Shown piece by piece: positions 7,387 through 15,344 of a stretch of DNA of 64,000 nt; position 1 is the stretch's first letter; the number at the start of each line of letters is the position of its first letter. The stretch is from Anaerocolumna xylanovorans DSM 12503 (lineage in GTDB: Bacteria; Bacillota; Clostridia; Lachnospirales; Lachnospiraceae): assembly GCF_900143645.1 (NCBI RefSeq), contig NZ_FRFD01000013.1:62001-126000 (forward strand). The letters run 5' to 3'. The notes beneath the pieces are model-generated. The model did not search any database. It was not told where the DNA came from and worked only from the letters and a program-made list of their open reading frames with translations. Made by a program: the position numbers and the translations under genes.

Positions 7387-8352
7387 ATGAGTTATGAGCA
7401 TTTTGGTGTATTCCTGCGGGAACTAAGAGAATCCAGAAATTTAACAAGGGAGCAGCTGGCGAAGGATATCTGTACTCCGAAACAGATTTACCGTATTGAA
7501 AAGGGAGACTTTGAGCCTTCCCTTTACTTACTGAACCAGTTATCTATCAAATTTAATATGGATTTGAATGAATATTTCAAAATGTATTTTTCCGTAAATA
7601 CAATTATCGGATTTGAGGGTATCCAGGCATTAAATAATGCTATTGCAAAAGGAGATATGGGATTAATCAAGAGCTTGGCCGAGAAGTATGAAAAGCATAA
7701 GGATTTCAAGAAAGGTGAGAATTTACAGCATATTTATTATGCAAAGGCTATCTGCGCTGCCTTTGAAGAGAACTATACTTCTTCCTTAAACCATTGTCTT
7801 AAAGGTATTATGATAGAAAATCCATCCTTTACTCTGGATAGCATTAGAAAAAGTACATATTCCAATGTTGGATTATCAATTATAAGCTGTATGGGTTTGG
7901 ATTATATTTCGCTTAATAGGGAAGATATTGGACTTAAAATATTATTTGATTTACTGTATACTTTGGAAAACTACGTTTTGTCATCACCCTATCCGATGTA
8001 TCAGGCATCTCAGTTTTCAAAAAAGATTTACCAAAATACTCTCAATAATTTAAGCTATCAGCTTCTCAATGAGGAAAAGTATGAAAAAGCCGAGGAACTC
8101 ATTGAAAAAGGTATTGATTTTTCCATTCAGGAGAACAGCTTAAGATTTTTACCGGGTTTGTTTTTTATGAAATTTAAACTTCTTTATAAACAAGGATATT
8201 TTGAAAAAGCAAAAGAGATATACGCCCAGATGCGCTGTCTCTATACAATAACCAAGCAGACAATGGTACTGGAAGAAATGGATAATTCCATAAAGGAAGA
8301 TTATCCGGAGATTTTTAAAGATACTGGCACGGACACAAACACCGATAACTGA
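7387..8352 (+). CDS. HTH (XRE)-TPR transcriptional regulator of RRNPP type
   Basis: This 321-residue cytoplasmic protein starts with an XRE helix-turn-helix (about residues 5-60: FLRELRESRNLTREQLAKDI, then PKQIYRIEKGDFEPSLYLL). The remaining 260 residues are all-helical with tetratricopeptide-like repeats, for example near 100-130, 225-250 (NEEKYEKAEELIEKGIDFS) and 260-285 (YKQGYFEKAKEIYAQM). Length and layout match PlcR/Rgg-like regulators that bind imported peptides through the TPR domain. I use ATG 7387 (AAGGCGGAC upstream) rather than 7345, which lacks a ribosome-binding site and would begin inside the palindrome. The partner peptide gene is divergent at 7130-7276. Targets beyond that gene are unknown. 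Confidence 0.8.
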   Translation: MSYEHFGVFLRELRESRNLTREQLAKDICTPKQIYRIEKGDFEPSLYLLNQLSIKFNMDLNEYFKMYFSVNTIIGFEGIQALNNAIAKGDMGLIKSLAEKYEKHKDFKKGENLQHIYYAKAICAAFEENYTSSLNHCLKGIMIENPSFTLDSIRKSTYSNVGLSIISCMGLDYISLNREDIGLKILFDLLYTLENYVLSSPYPMYQASQFSKKIYQNTLNNLSYQLLNEEKYEKAEELIEKGIDFSIQENSLRFLPGLFFMKFKLLYKQGYFEKAKEIYAQMRCLYTITKQTMVLEEMDNSIKEDYPEIFKDTGTDTNTDN

Positions 8353-8812
8353 TTTTGACTACAAAGGCCTTTGGATGGATTGCATAGAGCATCTGTCAGG
8401 AGGTCTTTTTTGGAGATATTTCCATTAATAGTTAATTCAAAGGACTAAGGCAGCAAAAAAACATTGTTAATATTTTATTTTGTATTTTTTGTAATACATT
8501 GGTGGCTGTCATCAATTGAAGATGTATTGTCAATAATACGTATATAAATGCAAAACTAACCTCATCATACGATGGAACTGTCTATACAATATACGAATAA
8601 ATCTTGTTAAAATTTAAACAATTAGACAAAAAATTCTTTCTAAAATCAGAAAATTTTATACAAAAAGTAAACAATAGCTTTGCATTGTAAACTATTTAGG
8701 TGTATAATTAGACATAATCACGTATAATGTGATGAATAAAAGGATAGTTGTTTAAAAGGCAGTCTTAAAAGACTGCATTTCTTATGACATGCCTTAAAAA
8801 AATGACGACAAG
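8353..8812. other. Intergenic region ahead of the ech operon
   Basis: About 460 bp, very AT-rich, without a convincing gene. It holds a T-run after AGGAGGTC near 8400-8410 (possible weak terminator of the regulator), the ech promoter at 8680-8708, and in the leader a short hairpin GCAGTC-TTAAAA-GACTGC near 8760-8777. Confidence 0.5.
8680..8708 (+). promoter_or_regulatory. Promoter of the ech-hyp operon
   Basis: TTGCAT (8680-8685), a 17-bp spacer and perfect TATAAT (8703-8708). It gives a leader of about 105 nt to echA. Confidence 0.6.
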
Positions 8813-8821
8813 GTGACAAAT

Positions 8822-10732
8822 ATGAACTTAATAACCACACTCATTTTATTTCCATTGGCAATAGCTGTTTTAACCTTTCTTATCAGAAATGATAAAATCA
8901 GAGGCGCTATTGTTACTATTGGGGCAGCCTGTATTGCCCTCTTAGCCGTACTGGTGACTGTTACGTATTTTCAGAACGGCATTACCTTCTCTTATCAGGG
9001 AGAGGAAGCAATCTCATACCTCATAATGGTTTTAGAAGTCCTTATAGCAGGCTACGTTATCACAATAGGTATAAGGGACAAGAAGTACATTGTATCTGTA
9101 TTTTCAATTATCCAGACCCCCCTTATTTTATGGTTTGAATTAGCCAGAGGACATGAAATAGAGGTTGCAAAAGACATGGTGTATGATAAGCTGTCCGGAA
9201 TTATGGTGCTTATCGTAGGTATTATCGGAAGCCTTATCTGCATTTATGCAGTTGGGTATATGAGGGATTACCACCACCATCATAAAGAATATGCCGAAAG
9301 AAAATCCTTTTTCTTGTCCGTATTATTCTTATTCTTATCAGCCATGTTCGGGCTTGTATTAAGCAATAACATGACCTGGCTGTATTTTTGCTGGGAGATT
9401 ACATCTCTTTGTTCTTTCCTGCTTATCGGCTATACGAAAACAGAAGAAGCAAAGAGAAATTCTTATCGTGCGTTGGCAATTAATCTAGGCGGCGGTGTCG
9501 CTTTTGCCTTTGCCATCGTATTTATTGGAATCCATTACAAGACATTGGAACTGTCCGTGCTGACCTCCATGCAGCCGGAAGCCGCGGTCATGATACCGGT
9601 ATTTTTACTTGCTCTGGCGGCCCTTACAAAGTCTGCGCAGTTCCCGTTCTCTTCCTGGCTTCTTGGAGCCATGGTAGCACCCACGCCTTCTTCTGCTCTG
9701 CTTCATTCAGCAACCATGGTTAAGGCCGGTGTTTACCTGATTATCAGACTGGCACCTTTACTTGGAAATTCACCGGTTGGAATTGCTGTTACAGGAATCG
9801 GATGTGTAACCTTCCTTCTTAGCTCTTTAGCAGCAGTAACACAGAGTGACGGCAAGAAGATTCTTGCCTACTCTACCGTAGCAAACTTAGGTCTTATCGT
9901 AATCTGTGCAAGCATTGGCAGCCAGGAGGCTTTATGGGCAGCCATCCTTTTGATCATATTCCATGCTTCCTCCAAGTCCCTGATGTTCCTTTGCGTAGGA
10001 TCGATTGAACACCAGATAGGAAGCCGTGACGTAGAAGATATGGCCGTTTTGGCAGAGGTGTCCAGAAAGTTGAACCTGTTTATGTTTATCGGTATTGCCG
10101 GTATGTTCTTAGCACCCTTTGGGATGCTGATTTCCAAATGGGTAGCAATGAAAGCATTTATTGATTCCAAGCATATATTATCCGTTGTAGTAATTGCTTA
10201 CGGAAGTGCCGTTACCCTGTTCTACTGGGCAAAGTGGATGGGTAAGCTGGTTTCCGGTTCCAATAAGAAACAAAAAAATGACCACAAGCTTTCCATTCAC
10301 GAAGAGATACCTATTACAATCCATGCAATTCTTGTAATAGTATCCTGTTTTGCATTTCCTTTTATATCGGATTATGCTCTGATTCCTTACCTTACAGAGC
10401 TTTTTGGTAAAGATGCCGTGATACCCATTGGCACCAGCGATGTGAATCTGATGATTATGATGTTAGCCATGCTAATTATCATTCCGATTAGCTTTATTCC
10501 GATTTACAAGAAAGATAAGAGACGTATTGTACCGATTTATATGGCAGGTGAAAATACCGGAGATAACGAGACCTTCTATGGAGGCCTGGGAGAGAAGCGC
10601 AAGGCCACGATGCGTAACTGGTACCTTACCGAGTATTTTGACAGTAAGAAGATGCTTTATATAGGAAATATCATTGCTGTTCTTATTTTAGTACTTGGCA
10701 TAATACTTCTAATTGGAGGGCTTGCAAAATAA
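8822..10732 (+). CDS. echA: Ech hydrogenase subunit A, antiporter-like membrane protein
   Basis: This 636-residue polytopic protein belongs to the NuoL/Mrp-antiporter family and forms the ion-translocating arm of energy-converting group 4 [NiFe] hydrogenases. I see 14 or more hydrophobic helices. The family core lies at residues 125-430: YAVGYMRDYHHHHKEYAERK, the helix-break region around ALTKSAQFPFSSWLLGAM with its lysine, and LLHSATMVKAGVYLI. The C-terminal part contains a soluble loop and a last helix near 610-636. ATG 8822 is chosen because AAGGTGAC lies 5 bases upstream; a GTG at 8813 is less well placed. It shares one base with echB (TAATG). Confidence 0.88.
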   Translation: MNLITTLILFPLAIAVLTFLIRNDKIRGAIVTIGAACIALLAVLVTVTYFQNGITFSYQGEEAISYLIMVLEVLIAGYVITIGIRDKKYIVSVFSIIQTPLILWFELARGHEIEVAKDMVYDKLSGIMVLIVGIIGSLICIYAVGYMRDYHHHHKEYAERKSFFLSVLFLFLSAMFGLVLSNNMTWLYFCWEITSLCSFLLIGYTKTEEAKRNSYRALAINLGGGVAFAFAIVFIGIHYKTLELSVLTSMQPEAAVMIPVFLLALAALTKSAQFPFSSWLLGAMVAPTPSSALLHSATMVKAGVYLIIRLAPLLGNSPVGIAVTGIGCVTFLLSSLAAVTQSDGKKILAYSTVANLGLIVICASIGSQEALWAAILLIIFHASSKSLMFLCVGSIEHQIGSRDVEDMAVLAEVSRKLNLFMFIGIAGMFLAPFGMLISKWVAMKAFIDSKHILSVVVIAYGSAVTLFYWAKWMGKLVSGSNKKQKNDHKLSIHEEIPITIHAILVIVSCFAFPFISDYALIPYLTELFGKDAVIPIGTSDVNLMIMMLAMLIIIPISFIPIYKKDKRRIVPIYMAGENTGDNETFYGGLGEKRKATMRNWYLTEYFDSKKMLYIGNIIAVLILVLGIILLIGGLAK

Positions 10733-11592
10733 TGTTAATTATCAAAATTTTAGCCATAATAATATTAACGCCTATTGTAGGCGGATTGCTTACCGGGATA
10801 GACCGGGTAATAACTGCAAGAATGCAGGGCAGACAGGGTCCGCCGATACTGCAGCCTTTTTATGATGTGTTTAAGCTGATACAAAAGGAACCGATAGAAG
10901 TTAATCTGATGCACCGGTTTTACGTATACCTGTCCCTTATTTTTGTTATATTGACCGCTGTTATACTTTTAGTTGGTGGGGATATCCTGTTGGCGGTGTT
11001 TGCATTAACTCTTGGCTCTGTTCTCTTTATCCTGGGAGGCTATGCTTCCAATTCACCTTACAGTCTGGTGGGTTCCGAAAGAGAGCTGTTGCAGATGATG
11101 GCCTATGAGCCGATGGTGCTTCTTACCGGTATCGGTTTTTATCTTGCAGATAAGAGCTTCTTTGTCAGCGATATTGTAAAAAATGATATTCCGGCAATTG
11201 TATATCTGCCGGGTATGTTCCTTGGATTTGTATTTATACTGACCTTTAAGTTAAGAAAATCACCCTTTGACTTTAGTATGTCCCATCACGGTCATCAGGA
11301 AATTGTACAGGGTATTACGACAGAATATTCCGGCAAGGATCTGGCAGTAATAGAAGTTACGCACTGGTATGAGGAAATCATAGCATTTACGTTTATCTTC
11401 CTTTTCTTTGCCACGAAAAATCCAATCAGCATTCTGGTTGGCATTATTGCCTGCTTTTTGGTATATTTCCTGGAGATTTTAATTGATAACGGATTTGCCA
11501 GAATGAAATGGAACTTTGCATTAAAGTCAGCATGGATTGTAACCGCTGTTTTAGGTTCTTTGAATTTAATCATACTGTCCTATTTTAAATAA
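10732..11592 (+). CDS. echB: Ech hydrogenase subunit B, NuoH-like membrane anchor
   Basis: This 286-residue protein has about eight membrane helices and anchors the hydrogenase module, taking part in proton or sodium transfer. Family marks are DRVITARMQGRQGPPILQPF near residue 25 (the NuoH-type quinone-chamber loop, here without quinone), GSERELLQMMAYEPM near 120, and the acidic EITHWYEE-like segment VIEVTHWYEEIIAF near 205. It begins on the last base of the echA stop codon, which implies translational coupling, and lies 51 bp ahead of echC. Confidence 0.92.
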   Translation: MLIIKILAIIILTPIVGGLLTGIDRVITARMQGRQGPPILQPFYDVFKLIQKEPIEVNLMHRFYVYLSLIFVILTAVILLVGGDILLAVFALTLGSVLFILGGYASNSPYSLVGSERELLQMMAYEPMVLLTGIGFYLADKSFFVSDIVKNDIPAIVYLPGMFLGFVFILTFKLRKSPFDFSMSHHGHQEIVQGITTEYSGKDLAVIEVTHWYEEIIAFTFIFLFFATKNPISILVGIIACFLVYFLEILIDNGFARMKWNFALKSAWIVTAVLGSLNLIILSYFK

Positions 11593-11643
11593 TATATCAG
11601 ACAAACAGCAGAATAGATATTGCTGCTAAAAAGAGAGGTTCTT

Positions 11644-12093
11644 ATGAATTTTGTCAAGAAATCACCGTGGATATTACATTATGACGGTTCCAGCTGCAAT
11701 GGCTGTGATATCGAAGTACTTGCCTGTCTTACACCTCTGTATGATGTGGAGAGATTTGGCATTATAAATACAGGCAATCCGAAGCATGCGGATATCCTTT
11801 TGATTACGGGAAGCGTCAATGAGCAGAATATACCTATTGTAAAACAGCTCTATGAGCAGATGCCGGAACCTAAGGTGGTAGTAGCCGTAGGTATCTGTGC
11901 GACCTCAGGAGGAATCTTTGCCGATTGCTATAATATTGTCGGCGGCGTAGACAAAGTACTGCCTGTTGATGTATATGTACCCGGCTGTGCTGCCCGTCCC
12001 GAATCCATTATTGACGGGGTTGTGAAGGCTCTGGCCGTTCTGGAAGAGAAGCAGAAGGCGCTTTCTAAGAAGAAATCAGCCGTTAAAAAGTAA
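11644..12093 (+). CDS. echC: Ech hydrogenase subunit C, small [NiFe]-hydrogenase subunit (NuoB-like)
   Basis: This 149-residue protein carries the iron-sulphur cluster nearest the NiFe site. The four cluster cysteines are visible: SSCNGCDIE near residues 18-23, VGICATSGG near 85 and VPGCAARPE near 115. The lysine-rich C-terminal tail is unremarkable. ATG 11644 follows AGAGAGGTT and gives the usual start just before the first cluster motif; the earlier start at 11620 has no ribosome-binding site. Together with EchE it forms the catalytic dimer on the cytoplasmic side. Confidence 0.93.
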   Translation: MNFVKKSPWILHYDGSSCNGCDIEVLACLTPLYDVERFGIINTGNPKHADILLITGSVNEQNIPIVKQLYEQMPEPKVVVAVGICATSGGIFADCYNIVGGVDKVLPVDVYVPGCAARPESIIDGVVKALAVLEEKQKALSKKKSAVKK

Positions 12094-12185
12094 AAGAAGT
12101 TTCAAATCTTTCGTTTGACAGTTTGTGTCTGCGCTGCGACCACAAGCTTGGAATATGTAAAAGGCAGTGCAGAAATGAAGGTGAA
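12094..12185 (+). other. Structured spacer between echC and echD
   Basis: About 90 bp without a gene inside an otherwise tightly packed operon. It contains a weak TTTGTG...CACAA pairing and leads into the two-hairpin element at 12186. Confidence 0.35.
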
Positions 12186-12255
12186 GGTTGAAAGATTACA
12201 TTTTTTCAACCGGAGATTTGTGCTGCGCACAAAGTCTCCAGACTTTGAAAGGAGC
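12186..12255 (+). repeat. Diverged two-hairpin leader element ahead of echD
   Basis: Same layout as the four clear copies but a different second stem. Stem 1: GGTTGAAA (12186-12193) with TTTCAACC (12204-12211). Stem 2: GGAGATTTGTGC with GCACAAAGTCTCC (12212-12239, one bulge). It ends in GAAAGGAG, the ribosome-binding site of echD. Confidence 0.5.
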
Positions 12256-12267
12256 ATGGTTATAATT

Positions 12268-12615
12268 ATGGAACAAAATATAAAAGTGATACAGACAGGA
12301 GAGCTTCTTTCCCATGCTGTTTCGTTAAATCATGAAGGATACCGTCTTGTGGCTATATCTGCTACAGCAAAAGAAGGAATAGAACTTACTTATTCTTTTG
12401 ATAAGGAATATGACTTTATTAATCTTAGACTGGAAATTGATGCAGACACGGAAGTTGACAGTATCAGCCCGCTTTATTCCTATGCTTTTCTTTATGAAAA
12501 TGAAATCAAGGAATTATTCGGTGCAAAGATAAGAAATATTACTCTTGATTTTAATAATCAGTTATATAGAATACCGATAGAAACACCATTTGCGAAGAAG
12601 GAGGAGAAGGCATGA
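12268..12615 (+). CDS. echD: Ech hydrogenase subunit D (NuoC-like)
   Basis: This is a small soluble subunit of 115 residues related to the 30-kDa NuoC subunit, lying between the catalytic and membrane modules. The recognisable part is the C-terminal SPLYSYAFLYENEIKELFG followed by a short tail with IPIETPFAKKE. The start is uncertain: ATG 12256 lies only one base from GGAG and ATG 12268 lies 13 bases away. I prefer 12268 because the product then begins MEQNIKVI, as in relatives. The stop codon overlaps the echE start by 4 bp. Confidence 0.85.
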   Translation: MEQNIKVIQTGELLSHAVSLNHEGYRLVAISATAKEGIELTYSFDKEYDFINLRLEIDADTEVDSISPLYSYAFLYENEIKELFGAKIRNITLDFNNQLYRIPIETPFAKKEEKA

Positions 12616-13691
12616 GCGAACGTACAGTAATCCCCTTTGGGCCGCAGCATCCGGTATTGCCGGAACCGATTCACCTGGATTTGGTGCTGGAGGATGAAAC
12701 AGTTGTGGAAGCAATTCCGCAGATTGGATACATTCACAGAGGACTTGAGAAGCTGGTAGAGAAGAAAGACTTCCAGCAATACACTTATGTAGCAGAGAGA
12801 ATCTGCGGGATCTGTTCTTTTATGCATGGAATGGGCTATTGCATGTCCATTGAAAGCATCATGGATGTTAAGATTCCGGACAGGGCCGACTATCTAAGAA
12901 CTATCTGGGCAGAACTTTCCAGAATGCACAGTCATCTTTTATGGCTTGGACTTTTGGCAGATGCCTTTGGCTTTGAAAGCCTTTTCATGCATTCCTGGCG
13001 TTTAAGGGAGCGAGTGCTTGATATCTTCGAAGAAACCACCGGAGGCAGAGTTATTTTTTCCGTATGCGATATCGGCGGCGTCAGAAAAGATATAAGCAGC
13101 GAGACATTAAAGAAAATCAATGAATCAATGGATATTATCGAGAAGGAACTTACGGAGCTTACAGCCGTGTTCTTTAAAGATTCTTCTGTAAAATACCGTA
13201 CCAAGGGCGTGGGCGTACTTTCAAAGCAGCTGGCCCATGATTTGGGAGCGGTAGGACCTATGGCAAAAGCCAGCGGCCTTCCCTTTGATATGAGAACACA
13301 GGGGTATGCAGCTTATAAATATTTGAAGTTTGAACCCATCATTGATACAGACGGTGATTCTTATGCCAGGACCACTGTACGTATTAAGGAAATATTCCAG
13401 TCCATTGACCTGATAAGACAGGCAATCAGCCTGATTCCGGAAGGTGAAATAAAAACGAAGGTAGTGGGAAATCCCAATGGTGAATATTTCACCAGAGTGG
13501 AACAGCCGAGAGGAGAGGTAATATATTATGCAAAAGCAAACGGTACGAAATTCCTTGACAGAGTGAGAGTCAGAACACCGACGTTTGCCAATGTACCCGC
13601 ACTTTTGGAGACCTTAAAGGGCTGTTCTTTAGCAGATGTACCAATTCTTATCCTAACAATTGATCCCTGCATAAGCTGTACGGAGAGATAG
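12612..13691 (+). CDS. echE: Ech hydrogenase subunit E, large catalytic [NiFe] subunit
   Basis: This 359-residue protein holds the NiFe(CN)2CO active site. The N-terminal ligand pair is in ERICGICSFMHG (about residues 60-72) and the C-terminal pair in DPCISCTER at the very end. The chain stops three residues after the last ligand cysteine, so there is no C-terminal extension to be removed by a maturation protease. No such protease gene is present in the cluster. This agrees with what is reported for some group 4 hydrogenases such as CooH. ATG 12612 follows AAGGAGGAGAAGG. Expected to evolve H2 from reduced ferredoxin. Confidence 0.95.
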   Translation: MSERTVIPFGPQHPVLPEPIHLDLVLEDETVVEAIPQIGYIHRGLEKLVEKKDFQQYTYVAERICGICSFMHGMGYCMSIESIMDVKIPDRADYLRTIWAELSRMHSHLLWLGLLADAFGFESLFMHSWRLRERVLDIFEETTGGRVIFSVCDIGGVRKDISSETLKKINESMDIIEKELTELTAVFFKDSSVKYRTKGVGVLSKQLAHDLGAVGPMAKASGLPFDMRTQGYAAYKYLKFEPIIDTDGDSYARTTVRIKEIFQSIDLIRQAISLIPEGEIKTKVVGNPNGEYFTRVEQPRGEVIYYAKANGTKFLDRVRVRTPTFANVPALLETLKGCSLADVPILILTIDPCISCTER

Positions 13692-13804
13692 TTTGAAAGT
13701 TTGAATAGTAATTTTTATTTTTGATTTATGGCAGTTTCGCAAGTAACTTGCGAGATGTATGGGAGTTAAAAGATAAGTAACAAACCAGAATGGAGTGAAA
13801 CGAT

Positions 13805-14143
13805 ATGGCCATACTTAATATGTCAAAAACCCTGTTTAAGAGCTTATTTCATGGTCCTTACACAACGCTTTATCCTTTAAAGGAAAAGGATAAATATGAG
13901 CGTACCAGGGGAAAGATAGAGATTGATATGCCGCAGTGTATTTATTGCGGTATGTGCCAAAGACGCTGTCCTACGGGGGCAATCCAGGTCGATAAGGCTT
14001 CTGTTTCCTGGGGGATCGACAGGTTAAAGTGCATCCAGTGCGGTTATTGCAGCGAGGTATGCCCTAAGAAATGCCTGTCCATGGATAATCATTACACAAC
14101 ACCATCCTATGGTGAATCAAAGGATAAGTTTACCAATGCATGA
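13805..14143 (+). CDS. echF: Ech hydrogenase subunit F, 2[4Fe-4S] ferredoxin-like protein
   Basis: This 112-residue protein has two classical clusters, CIYCGMCQRRCP near residue 40 and CIQCGYCSEVCP near 72, and is the entry point for electrons from soluble ferredoxin. The N-terminal 30 residues (LFHGPYTTLYPLKEKDKYER) match NuoI-like subunits. The 113-bp gap before it is the longest spacer inside ech apart from that before echD, and contains a perfect TCGCAAG-TAA-CTTGCGA hairpin (13737-13753). A GGAGTG site precedes ATG 13805. The stop codon overlaps hypA. Confidence 0.93.
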   Translation: MAILNMSKTLFKSLFHGPYTTLYPLKEKDKYERTRGKIEIDMPQCIYCGMCQRRCPTGAIQVDKASVSWGIDRLKCIQCGYCSEVCPKKCLSMDNHYTTPSYGESKDKFTNA

Positions 14144-14477
14144 GTATCCTATTACCCAGCACATAATTGAGATGGCTGAAAAGTATGCAAAAGAGCAGGG
14201 TGCCTCTTCTGTTGAAGCCATTAATCTGGTGGTGGGAGACTATTCCGGTTATGTAGGGGAGTCTATCAACCTGTACTTTGATATCATAGCAGAAGGGACC
14301 CTTTGTGAAAGGGCAAAGCTTAATATTGAAAGGGTAAAACCAAAATTAAAATGCACTTCCTGTGGGGAATATTTTGAAAGACGTCCTTTTTCCTTTGAAT
14401 GTCCTTATTGTAAAGGAGAGGGAGAGCCTACAGAGATTGGGAAGGAATTCTATTTAAAATCTATTGAGATTAAATAA
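14136..14477 (+). CDS. hypA: Hydrogenase nickel-incorporation protein HypA
   Basis: This 113-residue metallochaperone delivers nickel to the hydrogenase large subunit with HypB. The N-terminal Met-His-Glu is present (MHEYPITQHII), where His2 binds nickel. The zinc site consists of CTSCGEYF (about residue 73) and CPYCKGEG (about residue 90). ATG 14136 overlaps the end of echF by 8 bp and is chosen over 14109 because HypA must begin with MHE. Start of the maturation part of the operon. Confidence 0.95.
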   Translation: MHEYPITQHIIEMAEKYAKEQGASSVEAINLVVGDYSGYVGESINLYFDIIAEGTLCERAKLNIERVKPKLKCTSCGEYFERRPFSFECPYCKGEGEPTEIGKEFYLKSIEIK

Positions 14478-14610
14478 CGAGACTTCATAGAGGTGCGGCT
14501 GGGATGCTTGTGTTTTCCGGCAGCACCCATTGCATTTGTATGATAAATAAAAAAGCATTATCGCAGGCAGGCTTGCGGTATGCATAAGCTTATATAAGAA
14601 AGGCGGCTTT

Positions 14611-14687
14611 GGTTGAAAAATAAATTTTTCAACTACCAATTATGGAATATCCAATCAAAGATTGGATATTCAGGAAAGAGGTTTAGC
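14611..14687 (+). repeat. Two-hairpin leader element, copy 2
   Basis: Stem 1 GTTGAAAAA (14612-14620) with TTTTTCAAC (14625-14633), identical to copy 1. Stem 2 GAATATCCAATC (14645-14656) with GATTGGATATTC (14660-14671). It ends in GGAAAGAGGTTT, the ribosome-binding site of hypB. Compared with copies 3 and 4, TTC/GAA becomes TCC/GGA on both arms: a compensatory change. The preceding 130 bp (14478-14610) has no gene. Confidence 0.75.
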
Positions 14688-15344
14688 ATGGAAGAGACAA
14701 AAGAAATCGAAATTATGGAAGCTGTGTACGATAAAAATGACGAAGTAGCGGCACAGACAAAGGATAGCTTTACGAAAAAAGGAATCTTTGCCGTGAATGT
14801 AATGGGAGCGCCCGGTGTTGGCAAGACTTCCTCACTGGTACAGATAATCAAGGGGCTTTCCGGTATCACTTCCTATGTCATTGAGGGAGATATTGAAGCA
14901 GACTTTGATACGAAGCTTTTACAGTCTCTGGGTGTTGATGCCATCCAGATTAATACAGGCGGTGCCTGCCATTTGGATTCTCCTCTTATTGAAAAGGCAG
15001 CAGGAGAGTTGCCTCTGAAACCCGGTGTACTCTTCATTGAGAATATCGGAAATCTTGTATGCCCTGCGGAATTCCAGATTGGAGAGCATGTGAAAATGCT
15101 GATTTCAACTGTTACCGAAGGCAGTGATAAGCCATATAAATATCCTTTGGCTTTTGAAAAGGCAGATATTATATTGCTGAATAAATGCGACCTGATACCC
15201 TATGTGGATTTTGATGAGGAATTCTTCTTAAAAGGCGTCCGCGCCCAGAATAAGACAGCTCCCGTTATCAAAGTATCTGCAAAAAGCGGAGAAGGCTATG
15301 AGGAAGTAGTGAAGTGGATAAAGGAAAAAAAGGAAACGTTATAA
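14688..15344 (+). CDS. hypB: Hydrogenase/urease-type GTPase HypB
   Basis: This 218-residue GTPase drives nickel insertion. The P-loop is GAPGVGKTS near residue 42, a metal-binding segment is INTGGACHLDS near 90, then ENIGNLVCP near 122 and the guanine-specificity motif LNKCDL near 165. There is no histidine-rich nickel-storage stretch at the N-terminus. Start ATG 14688 follows the RBS of a two-hairpin element; the upstream in-frame start at 14613 lies inside that hairpin. It overlaps hypF by 31 bp. Confidence 0.94.
   Translation: MEETKEIEIMEAVYDKNDEVAAQTKDSFTKKGIFAVNVMGAPGVGKTSSLVQIIKGLSGITSYVIEGDIEADFDTKLLQSLGVDAIQINTGGACHLDSPLIEKAAGELPLKPGVLFIENIGNLVCPAEFQIGEHVKMLISTVTEGSDKPYKYPLAFEKADIILLNKCDLIPYVDFDEEFFLKGVRAQNKTAPVIKVSAKSGEGYEEVVKWIKEKKETL

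Noticed and set aside
8390..8412. Terminator for the HTH-TPR regulator at the T-run near 8405
   Set aside because: No convincing stem precedes the T-run; mentioned only within the intergenic description.
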